In this document: piece after piece, positions 8,265-17,221 of the stretch | Layout of the letters: each line of letters opens with the position of its first letter | Numbering within the stretch: the first letter of the stretch is position 1 | Assembly (NCBI RefSeq): GCF_018398315.1 | Contig: NZ_JAHBRW010000001.1 | Location: 3,542,501-3,606,500 of the forward strand | DNA: 64,000 nt | From: Chelatococcus sp. YT9 | Lineage (GTDB): Bacteria; Pseudomonadota; Alphaproteobacteria; Rhizobiales; Beijerinckiaceae | Reading direction: 5' to 3' | The notes under the pieces: model-generated | Told to the model about the DNA's origin: nothing | Database searches by the model: none | Seen by the model: the letters and a program-made list of their open reading frames with translations, nothing else | Made by a program: the position numbers and the translations under genes

Positions 8265-9332
8265 ATGGCCAGCGTCGCAGAGATCAACGGCACGGTTCGC
8301 GCGGATGGCGCTGCGCGCGTGCGCGCTTTGCGGACGTGGCTGTTCAGCGTCGCGGGGCTCGTCTTCGTCATGATCCTCGTGGGGGGCGCGACGCGGCTGA
8401 CCGATTCCGGTCTTTCCATCACCGAATGGAAGCCAGTCACGGGGGCCTTGCTGCCCTTCAGTGAAGCGGCTTGGCTCGCCGAGTTCGAGAAATACAAGCA
8501 GATTCCACAGTATCATCTTCTCAACCAGGGAATGAGCCTCGCGGAGTTCAAGCAGATCTATCTCTGGGAGTGGGGGCATCGCTTCCTGGGCCGGCTCATC
8601 GGCGCGGCCTATCTCCTCCCGTTGATCGTCTTTGCCGCGAAAGGGTGGGTGCGGGGCCGCTTCTTGATCGTTCTGCTTGGCATCGGGATGCTTGGCGGTC
8701 TCCAGGGCGCGATCGGCTGGATCATGGTGACTTCCGGCCTCAAGCCCGGCATGACAGCTGTTGCGCCGGTGAAACTGATGGCTCACCTCATGGCGGCCTC
8801 GGCCATCTTCGTCGCGCTGCTCTGGGTGGCGGTCGGCCTCAGGCCCCGGCCTGTCCGGGAGAGCGAGCGCGGACTCGCTTTCGGCGCCAGCCTCGTCCTG
8901 GTTCTCATTCTGGTGCAGATCGCTCTTGGCGCCTTGGTAGCGGGTCTGGACGCAGGGCTCGCCTTCAACACATGGCCTTTGATGGACGGAGGCCTCACGC
9001 CACAACTGGACACACTGCTACCGATCAAACCGCTTTGGCTGAACTTCATTGAATCCATTGCGGCGGTGCAGTTCAACCACCGTCTCGGCGCCTATATCCT
9101 GTTGGCGGTCGTCTTATGGCATGCCTGTCAGGCCCGTCGGGTCGCGGCAGGCACACCGGCGGCGCGCCGGGCCGGGATTCTGGCCGCGTTGGTCGTTATT
9201 CAGGCGGCTATCGGCATCGTGACCCTGCTGCTCGTAGTCCCGGTCTGGGCCGGCCTTCTGCATCAGGGTTTTGCGATGCTGCTCCTTGGCCACGCCACCG
9301 CGCATCGCCGGCTGCTGGTGCGGCCGGCCTGA
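8265..9332 (+). CDS. ctaA: Heme A synthase (CtaA/COX15)
   Basis: A 355-residue integral membrane enzyme that oxidises the C8 methyl of heme O to the formyl of heme A for cytochrome aa3 oxidases. It has eight predicted helices. Family motifs seen are VGGATRLTDSGLSITEWKP (near residue 40-60), the heme-ligand region WEWGHRFLGRLIG, the GAIGWIMVTSGL stretch, then QFNHRLGAYIL and LHQGFAMLLLGHATAHR with the second pair of His ligands. I chose ATG 8265 because GGGTGAGGG lies just upstream. The reading frame is open back to 8133 without family similarity. The type-2 form, without the Cys pair, is the usual alphaproteobacterial version. Confidence 0.96.
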   Translation: MASVAEINGTVRADGAARVRALRTWLFSVAGLVFVMILVGGATRLTDSGLSITEWKPVTGALLPFSEAAWLAEFEKYKQIPQYHLLNQGMSLAEFKQIYLWEWGHRFLGRLIGAAYLLPLIVFAAKGWVRGRFLIVLLGIGMLGGLQGAIGWIMVTSGLKPGMTAVAPVKLMAHLMAASAIFVALLWVAVGLRPRPVRESERGLAFGASLVLVLILVQIALGALVAGLDAGLAFNTWPLMDGGLTPQLDTLLPIKPLWLNFIESIAAVQFNHRLGAYILLAVVLWHACQARRVAAGTPAARRAGILAALVVIQAAIGIVTLLLVVPVWAGLLHQGFAMLLLGHATAHRRLLVRPA

Positions 9333-9517
9333 ATCATTTTATGCGGAAGCTTCGCTAAGCTCCTGTGAAGATTCGCAGACGAGCAAAACCGCTGTCGCCA
9401 GCGTCCTCTCTCCCGAATGGAAATTTTTCCGCTTTCAAGGGCGTATGTCCGTCACCCGTGCCGGCGGCGCGATGTCTCCCGCGCCGGAGAGGGGGGAGCC
9501 CTTATCCCGGTGGTAGC

Positions 9518-9540
9518 CCTTCTCCCCGGCGGGGAGAAGG
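9518..9540. repeat. REP-like perfect inverted repeat
   Basis: CCTTCTCCCC GGC GGGGAGAAGG is a 10-bp perfect stem with a 3-nt loop in the spacer between the convergent ctaA and metY genes. It is embedded in a longer G/C-rich intergenic segment (about 9440-9600). The motif resembles dispersed intergenic palindromes of Hyphomicrobiales genomes and may also end transcription from both sides, although no U tract follows. Confidence 0.5.
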
Positions 9541-9608
9541 ACAGGATGAGGAGAGGCGCGCCACTCGCGGCCCGTCCGCCAAGGAAGGAAGAGCTGAAAC
9601 CTTCAGTC

Positions 9609-10901
9609 TCACGTCGCGGCGAGAGCCTGTTCAAGGTCGTTGATCAGGTCCTTCGGGTCTTCAAGGCCGATGGACATGCGGATGACCTCCGGGCCGACAC
9701 CGGCCTTTGCCTGCAGCTCCGGCTTCATGCTCTTATGCGTTGTCGTCGCCGGGTGGATGGCGAGCGAGCGGGTCTCGCCAATATTGGCGAGATGCGAGAA
9801 GAGCTTGACGTTCTTGAGGAAACGCCGCGCGCCTTGCTCCCCGTCCTTGTGGGCGAAGGTGAAGACCGAGCCCGGCCCAAGCGGGCTGTAGCGGAGCGCG
9901 AGCTCGTGGTTGGGATTGCCTGCGAGGCCGGGATAGCTCACCGAGGCGACGGCCGGATGAGTGGCAAGATAGCCCGCTACGGCATGGGCGTTGGCGCAAT
10001 GGCGCCTCATGCGTAGCGGCAGCGTCTCTATGCCGGTCAGGATCATAAACGAGTTGAACGGGGAGAGGCCCGGCCCAAGATCGCGCAGGCCGTAAAGGCG
10101 CGAAGCCACGGCGAAGGGGCTCGCCGGGAACTTCTCAGTCAGGATCATGTCGCCGTAGTCCGGCCAAGGCTCCGAAATCATCGGGAAACGCTTGTCGCCC
10201 GTCCAGTTGAACCGACCGCCATCGACGATGGCCCCGCCGATGACCTGTCCATGGCCGCCGAGGAACTTCGACGCGGAATGGAAGACGATGTCGGCGCCGT
10301 ATTCGAAGGGGCGGATCAAGAAGGGAGTTGCCAATGTGTTGTCGACCACAAGCGGCAGGTTGTGCTTTTGCGCAATCTTCGCAATAGATTCGATATCAAC
10401 CACTTCCCCCGAAGGGTTGACGATAGACTCGATGATGATTGCCTTCGTCTTCGGCGTGATGGCGCGCTCGAAATTCTCCGGCTTGTCGGCATCGACGAAG
10501 ATCGGTTTCACGTCGTTACGCTTAGCGAGGCGCCCCATCAAGCCGAGGGACCCGCCGAAGAGGATGCTGGCCGCCAGATACTCGTCGCCGCTTTCAAGCA
10601 GGGTCATGAGAACGACGAGGAGCGCGGCCTGCCCGGAGCCGATGGCGACCGCGCCCGTGCCTCCTTCGAGCGAGGCAATCCGCCGCTCGAGCGGCGCGGT
10701 CGTCGGGTTGGAGCCCCTTGAATAGGAAAAGCCGGTCTGGCGCATCGCGAAGATGTCAGCGGCCATGTCCGGACCATCGAAGACGAAGCCGTTGGTCAGG
10801 AACATGGGCGTGGCGCGGGCTCCGGTCGCCGGATCGGGCACAGCCCCGGCCTGGACGGCGCGGGTTGCGAAAGCGAGAGGCTTCTGGGCTTGTTCTGACA
10901 T
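9609..10901 (-). CDS. O-acetylhomoserine sulfhydrylase family (MetY-type) PLP enzyme, copy 1
   Basis: A 430-residue Cys/Met-metabolism PLP enzyme. The substrate-binding Tyr/Arg region is FSYSRGSNPTTAPLERRIA and the PLP-contact regions are ESIVNPSGEVVDIE and [10 protein letters not shown]. The PLP lysine sits in FHSASKFLGGHGQVIGG and the C-terminal [19 protein letters not shown] is present. The length (about 430) and the long C-terminal half fit O-acetylhomoserine aminocarboxypropyltransferase (sulfide to homocysteine), not the shorter MetZ. The start is ATG 10901 with GAGGAG upstream. It is preceded by a paralogue with an 11-nt gap, so the two form a tandem operon. The two copies may differ in substrate (sulfide, methanethiol), which cannot be read from sequence. 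Confidence 0.9.
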   Translation of the reverse strand: MSEQAQKPLAFATRAVQAGAVPDPATGARATPMFLTNGFVFDGPDMAADIFAMRQTGFSYSRGSNPTTAPLERRIASLEGGTGAVAIGSGQAALLVVLMTLLESGDEYLAASILFGGSLGLMGRLAKRNDVKPIFVDADKPENFERAITPKTKAIIIESIVNPSGEVVDIESIAKIAQKHNLPLVVDNTLATPFLIRPFEYGADIVFHSASKFLGGHGQVIGGAIVDGGRFNWTGDKRFPMISEPWPDYGDMILTEKFPASPFAVASRLYGLRDLGPGLSPFNSFMILTGIETLPLRMRRHCANAHAVAGYLATHPAVASVSYPGLAGNPNHELALRYSPLGPGSVFTFAHKDGEQGARRFLKNVKLFSHLANIGETRSLAIHPATTTHKSMKPELQAKAGVGPEVIRMSIGLEDPKDLINDLEQALAAT

Positions 10902-10912
10902 GATTGGGCTCC

Positions 10913-12202
10913 TCAGGCGCTGGCGGCGGCAAGCGCCTGGTCAAGATCGGCGATCAGGTCGTCCTTGTCCTCGATGCCGATGGACAGGCGCACCACGTCA
11001 GGGCCGGCGCCGGCAGCGACCTTTTGCTCATCGGTAAGCTGCTTGTGGGTGGTCGAGGCCGGATGGATGACGAGCGACCGCGTGTCGCCGATGTTGGCGA
11101 GATGCGAGAAGAGCTTCAGGCTGGAGACAAGCTTGACGCCCGCGTCGTAGCCGCCTTTCAGACCGAAGGTGAAGACGGCACCGGCGCCGCGCGGCAGGTA
11201 GCGCCGGGTGAGCTCATAGTAGGGGCTCGTCTCGAGGCCGGCATAGCCGACCCAAGCAACGGCCGGGTGTTGTAAGAGATGCTGGGCGATCGCGAGCGCG
11301 TTGTCGGAGTGCTGCTGCATTCTGAGAGAAAGCGTCTCGACGCCATTGAGGATGAGGAAGGCATTGAAGGGCGACAGCGCCGGCCCGAGATCGCGCAGGC
11401 CGAGCACGCGCGTCGCGATGGCGAAGGCAAAATTGCCGAAAGTCTCGCCAAGAACCATGCCGTTGTATTCTGGGCGCGGTTCGGAGAGCAGCGGATAGCG
11501 CTTGTCACCGATCCAGTTGAAGCTGCCGCCATCCACGATCAGACCGCCGATCGAGTTGCCATGGCCGCCGAGGAACTTCGTCGCGGAATGCACCACGATG
11601 TCGGCGCCGTGCTCAATAGGGCGCCAGAGGTACGGTGTTGCCAGGGTATTGTCGACGATGAGCGGCACATTGGCCTTCTTGGCAATCGCTGAGATCGCCG
11701 CGATATCGACGATGACGCCGCCGGGATTGGCGATTGATTCCACGAAGATCGCCTTGGTCTTCGGCGAAAGTGCCCGCTCGAAGCTTGAGGGGTCCGTGCT
11801 GTCGGCCCAGACGACATTCCAGCCGAAGCTCTTGAAAGAATTGTTGAACTGATTGATGGAGCCGCCATAGAGCCGATTGCCGGCGATGAACTCGTCACCA
11901 GGTTGCAGCAGGGCATGGAAGGTCAGGAACTGCGCGGCGTGGCCGGAGGCGAGGGCGAGCGCGGCGGTGCCGCCCTCAAGGGCTGCGACGCGCTCTTCGA
12001 GCACGGCGTTGGTCGGATTGCCAATGCGCGTGTAGATATTGCCGAACGCCTGCAGCCCGAACAGAGAGGCCGCATGCTCGACGTCGTTGAAGACAAAGGA
12101 TGTCGTCTGATAGATGGGTGTCGCACGGGCACCGGTGGTTGGGTCCGGATGGGCACCGGCATGGATGGCCAGCGTGTCGAAACCGGGTTCTTTATCAGCC
12201 AT
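10913..12202 (-). CDS. metY: O-acetylhomoserine sulfhydrylase family (MetY-type) PLP enzyme, copy 2
   Basis: A 429-residue paralogue of the next gene, with [52 protein letters not shown], the PLP lysine in [17 protein letters not shown] and [20 protein letters not shown]. These are the textbook MetY signatures, closer to the canonical O-acetylhomoserine sulfhydrylase than copy 1, which reads TNGFVF and SRGSNPTT at the equivalent places. It makes homocysteine for methionine synthesis. I chose the ATG at 12202, preceded by GAGGAG at 8 nt, over an in-frame TTG at 12208. The spacer upstream (12233-12318) may carry a SAM-responsive element. Confidence 0.92.
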   Translation of the reverse strand: MADKEPGFDTLAIHAGAHPDPTTGARATPIYQTTSFVFNDVEHAASLFGLQAFGNIYTRIGNPTNAVLEERVAALEGGTAALALASGHAAQFLTFHALLQPGDEFIAGNRLYGGSINQFNNSFKSFGWNVVWADSTDPSSFERALSPKTKAIFVESIANPGGVIVDIAAISAIAKKANVPLIVDNTLATPYLWRPIEHGADIVVHSATKFLGGHGNSIGGLIVDGGSFNWIGDKRYPLLSEPRPEYNGMVLGETFGNFAFAIATRVLGLRDLGPALSPFNAFLILNGVETLSLRMQQHSDNALAIAQHLLQHPAVAWVGYAGLETSPYYELTRRYLPRGAGAVFTFGLKGGYDAGVKLVSSLKLFSHLANIGDTRSLVIHPASTTHKQLTDEQKVAAGAGPDVVRLSIGIEDKDDLIADLDQALAAASA

Positions 12203-12232
12203 TGCCAACTCTCCTCGGTGGTGCGGCCACGC

Positions 12233-12318
12233 TCACCTTTTATAGCATTTCCTGTTTAACGGCCGTACTGTTCGATAAACCGAACGCGCGAGCGGGTCAA
12301 CGTCCAAATCGCCGTCTC
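12233..12318 (-). promoter_or_regulatory. Possible SAM-II-like riboswitch in the metY leader
   Basis: Read on the minus strand, the metY leader holds ACGGCGATTTGG, GTTGACCCGC, a small hairpin (GTTCG...CGAAC), GCCGTTAAAC and TGCTATAAAAGGTG, ending about 30 nt before the ATG. The order GATTT, GACC, TTAAA, GCTAAAA-like, GGT resembles the SAM-II aptamer known upstream of metA/metX/metZ in this order, and ACGGC/GCCGT could form P1. The central insertion and the imperfect 3' motif make the match weak. Confidence 0.25.
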
Positions 12319-12345
12319 ACCTGGGTTGCATCTTTGGAGGCTGCC

Positions 12346-12786
12346 TCAGTGGGCTGGTCCACCAAGAAGGCGCGGTCGCTCGATGGCAGGGCAGCGGTCC
12401 ATGATGACCGTTACACCTTTGGCCTCGGCTCGCGCTGCCGCTGCGTCGTTGCGAACACCGAGCTGCATCCAGATGACCTTTGGCAGGGGAGCCAAGGCCA
12501 GCGCTTCATCCACGACGGCGGCCGCAGCGTCGGAATTGCGAAAAACGTCCACCATGTCGATGGGCACCGGCACTTGGCCGAGGCTTGCATAGACCTCACG
12601 ACCCAGAAGTGTCTGGCCGGCAAGCCCCGGATTGACGGGATAAAGCGTGTAGCCGGCATCGATGAGATAAGCCATGACACCGTGACTTGGTCTTGCCGGA
12701 TTGTTCGACGCGCCGATCAGCGCGATGGTTTTGGTGTCTGTCAGAACACGGCGGATCAAGTCGTCGCTATAGTCGTCGTGGGACAT
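12346..12786 (-). CDS. CoA-binding domain protein (YccU family)
   Basis: A 146-residue single-domain Rossmann protein of the CoA_binding_2/YccU type. The nucleotide-binding glycine region is TIALIGASNNPARPSHGVM, followed by GYTLYPVNPGLAG and the end IMDRCPAIERPRL, which is well conserved in this family. Its biochemical role is unknown; YccU homologues bind CoA. The ATG at 12786 has GAGGAAATT upstream; the frame extends to 12852 without similarity. It lies upstream of the metY pair on the same strand and may share transcription with it. Confidence 0.88.
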   Translation of the reverse strand: MSHDDYSDDLIRRVLTDTKTIALIGASNNPARPSHGVMAYLIDAGYTLYPVNPGLAGQTLLGREVYASLGQVPVPIDMVDVFRNSDAAAAVVDEALALAPLPKVIWMQLGVRNDAAAARAEAKGVTVIMDRCPAIERPRLLGGPAH

Positions 12787-13175
12787 CGAAATTTCCTCAA
12801 GCCTCGCGCCGGAGGCGAGTTCAACCTCCAGGCGGCTTCCCCGCATGCGCACGTCAGGGCTTTGCGGCCCGTCTGCTTCTCATCAAAGACGCACAGGAGA
12901 CGGTAGCGCAGGGATCGTTGGAGCGAAACGGGCGCTGATTGCTTTATCGGCGCTACAGGGTGAAAAATAACGCATGCCGCATCAAAGAAATCAGGTATTA
13001 TACTACCACAAAATGTAAGCTGATGTTTTATATGCGATTTTTCGTTGCTCATATGAATCGTATCGCTTGACAGCGGCGCTTGTCCTCAGTATGCGAACGT
13101 CACTCTCGCGCGGCGGCTTGTCCGTATGCGCTGTGGCAGCGCGGCTCACCGCCGTATCAGTTTCGGAAGACCCTC
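12787..13175. other. Intergenic region between the divergent CoA-binding gene and rplM
   Basis: A 389-nt spacer with no convincing gene. It includes an unusually A/T-rich stretch (about 12958-13050) and the rplM promoter at 13067-13095. Short open frames here have no family resemblance. Confidence 0.6.
13067..13095 (+). promoter_or_regulatory. Sigma70-like promoter for rplM-rpsI
   Basis: TTGACA at 13067-13072, a 17-nt spacer, then TATGCG at 13090-13095. Transcription would start near 13102, about 75 nt before the rplM ATG, a typical position for a ribosomal-protein operon. Confidence 0.6.
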
Positions 13176-13640
13176 ATGAAGACTTATTCGGCCAAACCAG
13201 CCGACGTCGAGAAGAAGTGGGTGCTCATCGACGCCTCCGGGCTCGTTGTCGGCCGCCTCGCTACGATCGTCGCCCTCCGGCTGCGTGGCAAGCACAAGCC
13301 CTCCTTCACTCCGCACGTGGACGATGGTGACAACATCATTGTCATCAATGCCGACAAGGTGGTGCTGACTGGTCGCAAGCGCGACCAGAAGGTCTATTAT
13401 CACCACACCGGCTATCCCGGCGGCATCAAGGAGCGGACCGCGAAGTTCATCCTTGAGGGGCGTTTCCCTGAGCGCATCGTGGAGAAGGCCGTGGAGCGCA
13501 TGCTCCCGCGTGGCCCGCTCGGCCGCAAGCAGCTCGGCAATCTGCGCGTCTACAAGGGCTCTGCCCATCCCCACGAAGCCCAGCAGCCCGTCACGCTCGA
13601 CGTCGGCGCTATGAACCGTAAGAATGTGAGGAGCGCCTGA
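13176..13640 (+). CDS. rplM: 50S ribosomal protein L13
   Basis: A 154-residue L13 protein, the usual bacterial length plus a short C-terminal tail ([11 protein letters not shown]) typical of alphaproteobacteria. Diagnostic segments are [43 protein letters not shown] and [15 protein letters not shown]. It is an early assembly protein of the large subunit. The ATG at 13176 is preceded by GGAAGACCCTC. rpsI follows after 2 nt, as in nearly all bacteria. Confidence 0.98.
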   Translation: MKTYSAKPADVEKKWVLIDASGLVVGRLATIVALRLRGKHKPSFTPHVDDGDNIIVINADKVVLTGRKRDQKVYYHHTGYPGGIKERTAKFILEGRFPERIVEKAVERMLPRGPLGRKQLGNLRVYKGSAHPHEAQQPVTLDVGAMNRKNVRSA

Positions 13641-13642
13641 TC

Positions 13643-14122
13643 ATGGCCGAGACCCTCCAGAGCCTTTCCGAGCTGGGTGAGCGCATCGCGCCGTCCGCTC
13701 CTGACGCACCGGTCCATGTCCAGAAGCTGGACGCGCATGGCCGCGCCTATGCCACCGGCAAGCGTAAGGACGCCATTGCGCGCGTCTGGATCAAGCCCGG
13801 CGCCGGCCAGATCACCATCAACGATCGTCCGGTCGACGTCTACTTCGCCCGTCCGGTGCTGCGCATGATTCTGCGTCAGCCGCTCGTCGTCGCCAACCGC
13901 GTCGACCAGTACGACATCAACGTTACCGTTCTTGGCGGCGGCCTGTCCGGCCAGGCCGGCGCGGTGCGCCATGGCTTGTCCAAGGCGCTGACGCATTACG
14001 AGCCGGAGCTACGCTCCGTGCTCAAGAAGGAAGGCTTCCTCACCCGCGACAGCCGCGTGGTCGAGCGTAAGAAGTACGGCCGCGCCAAGGCTCGCCGTTC
14101 CTTCCAGTTCTCGAAGCGCTGA
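13643..14122 (+). CDS. rpsI: 30S ribosomal protein S9
   Basis: A 159-residue S9 protein with an N-terminal extension of about 30 residues and the conserved core [19 protein letters not shown] and [14 protein letters not shown]. It ends [28 protein letters not shown], where the C-terminal KR tail reaches into the ribosomal P site. It follows rplM by 2 nt. An intrinsic terminator lies 50 nt downstream. Confidence 0.98.
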   Translation: MAETLQSLSELGERIAPSAPDAPVHVQKLDAHGRAYATGKRKDAIARVWIKPGAGQITINDRPVDVYFARPVLRMILRQPLVVANRVDQYDINVTVLGGGLSGQAGAVRHGLSKALTHYEPELRSVLKKEGFLTRDSRVVERKKYGRAKARRSFQFSKR

Positions 14123-14172
14123 TCCCCTGGGGTGCTTCGGCGTCCCTGCCACGGATATGCAGAAATTCAAGA

Positions 14173-14200
14173 AAGGGCGGCTCCGGCTGCCCTTTTTTCT
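14173..14200 (+). terminator. Intrinsic terminator after rpsI
   Basis: AAGGGCGGC, a TCCG loop and GCTGCCCTT form a 9-bp stem (with one G-U pair), followed directly by a T-rich run (TTTTCTT). It ends the rplM-rpsI operon. Confidence 0.85.
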
Positions 14201-14259
14201 TGCGCCTGAATAGATCCAAGGGCTGAACTTCAGAAAAGGTCTTTGATGAGGGAATCACG

Positions 14260-15216
14260 GTGCCGTCTGACGAGCCACATTCCGGACCCGCCGTCGACAA
14301 TGCCTTTCTTGGACCGGTGAGGGGAGGGGCGAGCGATCCCACCTTCGCCGGGGCGCTCTCCTTCATGCGCAGACGCTATAGCCGCGATCTCGGCGGCATC
14401 GACACGGTGATCTGGGGCGTACCCTACGATTGCAGTACATCGAACCGGCCGGGGACAAGATTTGGCCCGCAGGCGATCCGCCGTGCCTCGGCAATCTTCG
14501 ACGGCGATCCGCAGTTTCCATCCGGGCTCGATCCCTTCGCCGAATGCAGTGTCGTCGATTGGGGCGACTGCGCTTTCGACTACCGCCGTCTCCATGAGGT
14601 GGCGGGCGTTATCGAACGCGAAGCAAGCCATATCCTCGGTCATGGCTGCCATCTCGTTACGCTAGGCGGCGACCATTCCATCACCTTGCCGTTGCTTCGT
14701 GCCCATGCGGCCATGCATGGGCCGCTCGCGCTCGTGCAGTTCGACGCTCATCAAGATACCTGGGGCGATGACGCAGGTCAGGGCCACGGCAGCTTCGTCA
14801 CCACTGCCGAGGCCGAGGGCCTCATCGACACCTCACGGTCGATCCAGCTCGGCATCCGTACGGTCGCACCCGATGATTTCGGCATCGAGATCATCGATGC
14901 CTATGAGGCGCGTGAGCTCGGCGTGAAGGCCATCATCCAGCGCATCGAAGAACGTGTCGGCGGCGCTCCTGCCTATCTCTCCTTCGACATCGACGCGCTT
15001 GATCCCGCCTTTGCGCCCGGCACGGGCACGCCGGTGGCGGGCGGCTTCAGTTCGGCGGAGGCCTTGATGATCCTCTGGGGGCTGCGCGGGTTGGACTGGC
15101 ACGGCATGGACGTCGTCGAGGTTTCTCCGCCCTACGACCATGCTGATGTGACGGCGATCGCTGCTGCCTCCATCGTTCAGCACTACCTGCAGATTCTGGC
15201 GGAAAAGGACGAGTGA
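14260..15216 (+). CDS. speB: Agmatinase/arginase family ureohydrolase
   Basis: A 318-residue ureohydrolase with all binuclear manganese motifs: GGDHS at about 136-140, DAHQD at 162-166 and SFDIDALDPAFAPGTGTP near 237-255. The N-terminal WGVPYDCSTSNRPGTRFGP matches agmatinases, which hydrolyse agmatine to putrescine and urea; guanidinobutyrase or related activity cannot be excluded. The start is a GTG at 14260 with GAGGGA 6 nt upstream. It is followed at 117 nt by argC, so it may belong to arginine or polyamine metabolism. Confidence 0.88.
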   Translation: MPSDEPHSGPAVDNAFLGPVRGGASDPTFAGALSFMRRRYSRDLGGIDTVIWGVPYDCSTSNRPGTRFGPQAIRRASAIFDGDPQFPSGLDPFAECSVVDWGDCAFDYRRLHEVAGVIEREASHILGHGCHLVTLGGDHSITLPLLRAHAAMHGPLALVQFDAHQDTWGDDAGQGHGSFVTTAEAEGLIDTSRSIQLGIRTVAPDDFGIEIIDAYEARELGVKAIIQRIEERVGGAPAYLSFDIDALDPAFAPGTGTPVAGGFSSAEALMILWGLRGLDWHGMDVVEVSPPYDHADVTAIAAASIVQHYLQILAEKDE

Positions 15217-15333
15217 GCGCGCCGCGGCGAGCCACGTTTTTCCCTTGAAGTTTTGGCGCAACGCCGTACATCCCACGGACAAGCCGGGCAATCGTCGGCG
15301 TCGGGTGTAAGCACGACATCAGGAGTGCAGGAT

Positions 15334-16287
15334 ATGAGCGCAGCGTCCTTCAAGGATGGAACCGTGCCGAGCGTCTTCATCGACGGTGAGGCGGGAACGA
15401 CCGGCCTTGGCATTCGCGAGCGCCTGCAGGCGCTCGGCGGCATCACAGTGAAGAGCATCGATCCTGAATTGCGCAAGGATCCGAAGGCGCGCCAGGAAAT
15501 GATGGCGGCCGTGGATCTTCTCGTGCTGTGCCTGCCGGACGCCGCGGCTCGCGAGGCGGTGACGCTGGCGCGTGATCTCGGAGCCAATGCCCCGCGCATC
15601 CTCGATGCGAGCACCGCCCATCGCACCGATCCCGCCTGGACCTACGGTTTTGCCGAACTCGCTGAGGGACAGGCCGATGCCATTCGCACGGCGAAGCTCG
15701 TCGCCAATCCCGGCTGCTACGCGACGGGCGCAATCGCGCTTCTCCGGCCGCTCGTCGATACTGGGCTCATCCCCTCCGACTATCCTCTGACTATCAACGC
15801 GGTCAGTGGTTATTCGGGCGGTGGCCGTACGATGATCGAGGACTACGAGGCCGGCCGTGCCCCGGCTTTCGAGCTCTATGGCCTCGGCTTCAACCATAAG
15901 CATCTGCCCGAGATCACGGCTCTGAGCAGGCTGGACGTCACCCCGATCTTCATCCCCTCTGTGGGCAACTTCCGGCAGGGCATGCTGGTCAGCGTGCCGC
16001 TGCATCTTGCGAGCCTTCCCGCGCAGCCTCCGGCAGAGGATCTAGCTGCCGCGCTTGCTGCTCATTATCGCGATAGCGAATTCGTGCGCGTCGTGGGCAT
16101 TGACGAGGCCAACGCCCTCGGCGGGCGCATTGAGCCCGAGGCACTCAACAATACGGACAGGCTCGAGCTTTTCGTGTTCTCGGATAAGGACGGCGGCCGT
16201 GTGGCCCTCATCGCCCGGCTCGACAATCTCGGCAAAGGTGCGTCGGGCGCTGCCGTGCAGAACATCAAGCTGATGCTGGGGCAGTGA
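15334..16287 (+). CDS. argC: N-acetyl-gamma-glutamyl-phosphate reductase, type 2
   Basis: A 317-residue ArgC of the short (type 2) class. It reduces N-acetylglutamyl phosphate to the semialdehyde with NADPH, the third step of arginine synthesis. Seen are the nucleotide-binding start VFIDGEAGTTGLGIRERL, the catalytic cysteine in VANPGCYATGAIALL, and NAVSGYSGGGRTMIEDYE and FIPSVGNFRQGM. The ATG at 15334 has AGGAGTGCAGGAT upstream; the frame extends to 15253 without similarity. A strong terminator follows. Confidence 0.96.
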   Translation: MSAASFKDGTVPSVFIDGEAGTTGLGIRERLQALGGITVKSIDPELRKDPKARQEMMAAVDLLVLCLPDAAAREAVTLARDLGANAPRILDASTAHRTDPAWTYGFAELAEGQADAIRTAKLVANPGCYATGAIALLRPLVDTGLIPSDYPLTINAVSGYSGGGRTMIEDYEAGRAPAFELYGLGFNHKHLPEITALSRLDVTPIFIPSVGNFRQGMLVSVPLHLASLPAQPPAEDLAAALAAHYRDSEFVRVVGIDEANALGGRIEPEALNNTDRLELFVFSDKDGGRVALIARLDNLGKGASGAAVQNIKLMLGQ

Positions 16288-16305
16288 GGCCAGCTTTCGC
16301 GAACA

Positions 16306-16347
16306 AAAAAGCCCGGCCTGATCCGATCAGGCCGGGCTTCTTGTTCT
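16306..16347. terminator. Bidirectional intrinsic terminator between argC and the FAH-family gene
   Basis: An 11-bp stem, GCCCGGCCTGA / TCAGGCCGGGC, with a 5-nt loop (16311-16337) is preceded by AAAAAA and followed by TTCTTGTTCT. It can serve argC on the plus strand and the FAH gene on the minus strand. Confidence 0.9.
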
Positions 16348-16369
16348 GGCGGATGCCGAAAGGCAGTGG

Positions 16370-17221
16370 TCAGCTGGCCTTGTAGGGCACCACGGTCTGG
16401 CGCTGCGAGCCGAGGCCCTCGATGCCGAGCGTCATGACGTCCCCGGCTTTGAGATACACCGGCGGCTTCATGCCCATGCCGACACCCGGAGGCGTGCCGG
16501 TGGTGATGACGTCACCAGGCTCGAGCAGCATGAACTGCGAGATGTAGTGGACGAGGTAAAGCGCGCCGAAGATCATCGTCTTCGTTGAACCTGTCTGTGC
16601 GCGCTTGCCGTTGACATCAAGCCACATGCCCAGATTCTGGATGTCCGAGATCTCGTCGGGCGTCACCAACCACGGACCGAGCGGGCCGAAGGTGGGGCAG
16701 CCCTTGCCCTTCATCCACTGGCCGCCGCGCTCGGTTTGCCAGGCGCGCTCGGAGACGTCGTTACAGACGCAGAAGCCGGCGACGACCGAAAGTGCATCGG
16801 CTTCCGAGACGTTGGAGGCCCTCTCGCCAATCACTATGGCAAGCTCCACTTCCCAGTCCATCTTCTCGGAGCCGAAGGGCACCATCACGTCGTCATTCGG
16901 CCCGACAATGCAGGAACGCGCCTTGTTGAAGAGGATGGGTTCGCTCGGAATCGGCGAGTTCGTCTCGGCCGCGTGGTCGGCGTAGTTGAGGCCGACAGCG
17001 ATGAAATTTCCCACATTGCCGATGCATGCGCCGAGGCGGACACCAGCATCGACCTTGGGCAGTGAAGCTGGGTCCAGCTTCGCTAGTTCTGCCAACTTTG
17101 ACTTGGACAGATAAGGACCAGTTACATCCGGCACGACGCCGCTGAGGTCACGAATGGCCCCGTCAGCATCGACCAGACCCGGCTTTTCCTCGCCCACCTT
17201 GCCGAAACGCACAAGCTTCAT
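16370..17221 (-). CDS. Fumarylacetoacetate hydrolase (FAH) family protein
   Basis: A 283-residue FAH-superfamily enzyme with an N-terminal MKLVRFGKVGEEKPGLVD cap. The catalytic barrel has VGLNYADHAAET, the metal-binding DWEVELAIVIGERA (acidic ligands), NDVSERAWQ, and TGTPPGVGMGMKPPVYLKAGD. These enzymes hydrolyse or decarboxylate 2,4-dioxo acids; members with this cap include 2-keto-3-deoxy-L-fuconate hydrolase-like and ureidoglycolate-lyase-like proteins. The exact substrate is open. The start is ATG 17221 with AGGAG upstream. It is divergent from the porin gene across a 387-nt spacer. Confidence 0.85.
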   Translation of the reverse strand: MKLVRFGKVGEEKPGLVDADGAIRDLSGVVPDVTGPYLSKSKLAELAKLDPASLPKVDAGVRLGACIGNVGNFIAVGLNYADHAAETNSPIPSEPILFNKARSCIVGPNDDVMVPFGSEKMDWEVELAIVIGERASNVSEADALSVVAGFCVCNDVSERAWQTERGGQWMKGKGCPTFGPLGPWLVTPDEISDIQNLGMWLDVNGKRAQTGSTKTMIFGALYLVHYISQFMLLEPGDVITTGTPPGVGMGMKPPVYLKAGDVMTLGIEGLGSQRQTVVPYKAS

